A DNA stretch of 64,000 nt from JACMLD01 sp038207265 (GTDB taxonomy: Bacteria; Bacteroidota; Bacteroidia; Chitinophagales; Chitinophagaceae). Shown here piece by piece: positions 62,613 to 64,000 of this stretch (position 1 is its first letter; each line of letters begins with the position of its first letter). The position numbers and the translations under genes were made by a program. Under the pieces are notes generated by a model. That model had not been told where the DNA came from and ran no database searches. It worked only from the letters and a program-made list of their open reading frames with translations. The DNA lies in contig JBBQZZ010000003.1 of assembly GCA_038207265.1 (NCBI GenBank), positions 62,001 through 126,000 of the forward strand, read 5' to 3'.

Positions 62613-63044
62613 TTAACTGCTGTGATCCGCAATAATCATCCAATGACCGTTTATTTTACGAAACAATAATGTATAATGGCCTCCAACATCACCTACGCTC
62701 CTTTTTAAAAACCATTTTCCCAAAACCCAGTAGTAATCAGGCGATAATTTTTTAAGCTTTAGTATTTCAAAAAACAGCTTACCCATTTTAGCGGCATCGC
62801 TATAATTCTTCTTATAATTATTCAGCGTATTCTGGTAACCGTATGTAACACCCCCCTTGCCTACAAACATCAGTGAATCATTTTTCCAGTAGCCAGTCAT
62901 AAATTCATCGATATTGCCCTTGTTCCATGCCTCAGTTTGCCGGTGCAGTAAATCAAGAACTTCTTTTTCATCCTTATTTGATTGTGCCTTTAGAAAACCA
63001 CCGGTTATACATGCAATGATGGTGAGTAAGAATATTTTTTTCAT
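62613..63044 (-). CDS. Secreted NTF2-like/DUF4440 protein
   Basis: The 143-residue protein has a signal peptide (about 1-20, ending LKAQS). The SnoaL/NTF2-like cone fold is suggested by EVLDLLHRQTEAWNKGNIDE, FMTGYWKNDSLMFVGKGG and HYTLLFRKINGHWMIIADHS, the usual DUF4440 pattern. Binding or catalysis is unknown. It is transcribed after a strong hairpin that ends the upstream GMC unit, so it is its own unit. Confidence 0.82.
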   Translation of the reverse strand: MKKIFLLTIIACITGGFLKAQSNKDEKEVLDLLHRQTEAWNKGNIDEFMTGYWKNDSLMFVGKGGVTYGYQNTLNNYKKNYSDAAKMGKLFFEILKLKKLSPDYYWVLGKWFLKRSVGDVGGHYTLLFRKINGHWMIIADHSS

Positions 63045-63097
63045 TTTGCTAAGGTTGTAAATCTTTTTAAATCAGCCGTGATGATATAAATCATAAT

Positions 63098-63130
63098 AAA
63101 AAGGTGCCCGAAGCCGCAGCAACAGGCACC
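63098..63130 (-). terminator. Rho-independent terminator of the GMC/subunit-3 unit
   Basis: On the minus strand GGTGCCTG pairs with CGGGCACC (one T-G pair) in a stem from 63130 to about 63103, followed by TTTTTATT. It lies about 60 bases past the stop of the subunit-3 gene. Confidence 0.75.
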
Positions 63131-63187
63131 AAAAATATTTCACGCGGCATTGCCGGCGACAAATATTAATATTGGTTGAATAATTTC

Positions 63188-63754
63188 CTAGGTAGCCCAG
63201 GCTTTATCGCCCTTTTTATAATCGATGCAACCTTCGTATTTACCGGGCACAGGAACATAACGCAATGCCTGGGTTGCACCTTCTTTTGAAGTAAAATATC
63301 CAAACAGTGTTAACTGTTTCATCATTGTAAAATAATGTGCCGGGTCCTCAGGCTTTTTACTTTTCATATAGTCTTTTGCTTCCTTATCCAATTTAGTAAG
63401 GAATGCAGTTCTTTGCTCGGGCGTAGACTCCATGAATGATTTGCCGTTCTCCTTTTTACTGGCGTCGTTTAGTTTGCTGATGCCATCATGATATGTCTTC
63501 TGATCTTTTTCCTCGTAACAGTCATTCACCATTACTGTCATGAACTCACCAACCTTGGCAGCTTTTGCACCCGGACTTTTAGTGGTAGGCAAAATGGTAT
63601 CGGCCACTTCATCCAGGAAAGCAATGTCTGCTGCTGTAAAGCTGGCGCCACCTATTGCAGGCTCGCTTTTACAACCACTCAGCAATAACTCGCCGCCAAT
63701 GAATGCGCCACCGGTGAGCACGGTAATCATTTTTAATAGCTCTCTTCTGTCCAT
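63188..63754 (-). CDS. Gluconate 2-dehydrogenase subunit 3 family lipoprotein
   Basis: The 188-residue protein begins MDRRELLKMITVLTGGAF with a lipobox-like LLLSGC (Cys at about 28), so it may use the Tat route and a lipid anchor. The body has DIAFLDEVADTILPTTKSPGAKAA and FFTMMKQLTLFGYFTS-like segments of the gluconate 2-dehydrogenase subunit 3 family (PF13618), including TLFGYFTSKEGATQALRY. It should deliver or anchor the flavoprotein subunit encoded just downstream of its own start on the same strand. Confidence 0.85.
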   Translation of the reverse strand: MDRRELLKMITVLTGGAFIGGELLLSGCKSEPAIGGASFTAADIAFLDEVADTILPTTKSPGAKAAKVGEFMTVMVNDCYEEKDQKTYHDGISKLNDASKKENGKSFMESTPEQRTAFLTKLDKEAKDYMKSKKPEDPAHYFTMMKQLTLFGYFTSKEGATQALRYVPVPGKYEGCIDYKKGDKAWAT

Positions 63755-63776
63755 ATAGATTTGTTTTATATAGTTT

Positions 63777-64000
63777 TTAAAGATTTCCTTTTTTTAATTC
63801 CTCTACTGCATGGTTAGCCGCTCTGGCTGTTAATGCCATAAAGGTAAGTGATGGATTTTGAGTTCCGGTAGAAACCATACTGGCACCATCCGTCACAAAA
63901 ACATTGCTGCAATTATGAAACTGGTTCCATTTATTCAGCAAAGATGTTTTAGGATCTTTTCCCATTCTTACACCGCCCATTTCATGAATATCCAAACCCG
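63777..64000 (-). CDS. GMC family oxidoreductase, C-terminal part, cut by window edge
   Basis: Only about 72 C-terminal residues are in the window. HEMGGVRMGKDPKTSLLN and DGASMVSTGTQNPSLTFMAL form the GMC_oxred_C signature with its active-site His. The gene reads on beyond the right edge. It lies 22 bases upstream of the subunit-3 gene, so the pair forms a second gluconate-2-dehydrogenase-like module in the window. Which alcohol or sugar it oxidises cannot be seen from this part. Confidence 0.85.
   Translation of the reverse strand, partial: GLDIHEMGGVRMGKDPKTSLLNKWNQFHNCSNVFVTDGASMVSTGTQNPSLTFMALTARAANHAVEELKKGNL

Overview
The window looks like chromosomal DNA of a Bacteroidota bacterium, most likely of the Chitinophagaceae or a close relative. 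The signs are: start codons with no recognisable Shine-Dalgarno sequence, a few candidate TAnnTTTG-type promoters, several LytS/LytTR two-component systems, a 1015-residue propeller sensor, an FtsX/MacB-like permease of about 810 residues, twin-arginine-type TIM-barrel proteins, a GH127 enzyme and a sigma-54 gene in a typical setting. The family assignment is inference; the window has no rRNA or other taxonomic marker. There is no prophage, CRISPR array, rRNA or intact tRNA.

Layout. Positions 1-2400 are a decayed edge: the C-terminal part of a six-hairpin glycosidase, a transposase remnant of the IS200/REP-associated type, a tRNA T-arm-like scrap and the tail of a DUF1624-type membrane acyltransferase. 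Positions 2400-5950 hold a two-gene unit, a zinc-dependent phospholipase C-like protein and a Cys-rich beta-sandwich protein. Positions 6300-8240 hold a D,D-carboxypeptidase and a VanZ protein fused to a DUF5666-like domain. Positions 8400-13160 pair an FtsX-like permease with a divergent LytS/LytTR system. Positions 13270-22840 are metabolic genes (RibD-C reductase, D-aminoacylase-like amidohydrolase, MOSC protein, GH127, sugar isomerase-like TIM barrel, CPA1 antiporter). Positions 23000-28190 are a visibly AT-richer island with a PLD nuclease-helicase-DUF3427 protein, a C5 cytosine methyltransferase and a truncated third gene, which I read as a restriction-like defence module. Positions 28500-33000 contain a secreted methyltransferase, a Fic protein, a second TIM-barrel protein, intergenic repeats and gene remnants.

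Positions 32987-38505 are all on the minus strand: a small Tat-type protein, a GMC oxidoreductase, an orphan gp19-type tail-tube protein, a serine hydrolase with TPR repeats and a separate NHL-propeller lipoprotein. Positions 39000-45880 hold a cytochrome c, two tandem LytS kinases with a LytTR regulator, and, facing them, the propeller sensor whose C-terminal kinase domain looks degenerate. Positions 46370-52380 hold envelope and stress genes (DUF5602 lipoprotein, GIN-like protein, hemerythrin, MATE, AI-2E, L,D-transpeptidase). Positions 52490-64000 hold a PAP2-like protein, RpoN, a single-domain response regulator, a DegT aminotransferase, a GHL10 hydrolase, MarR, DinB, radical SAM, GH25, SPFH, an NTF2-like protein and a second GMC/subunit-3 pair cut by the window end.

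Two families of intergenic repeats stand out. R1 (about 118 bp, imperfect terminal inverted repeats, three copies) lies only between divergent genes. R2 (about 140-165 bp, a long hairpin whose pairing survives sequence change through G-U pairs, three copies) lies only between convergent genes. The restriction-like island, the R2 element and the orphan tail-tube protein in an oxidoreductase cluster are the parts most worth following up.
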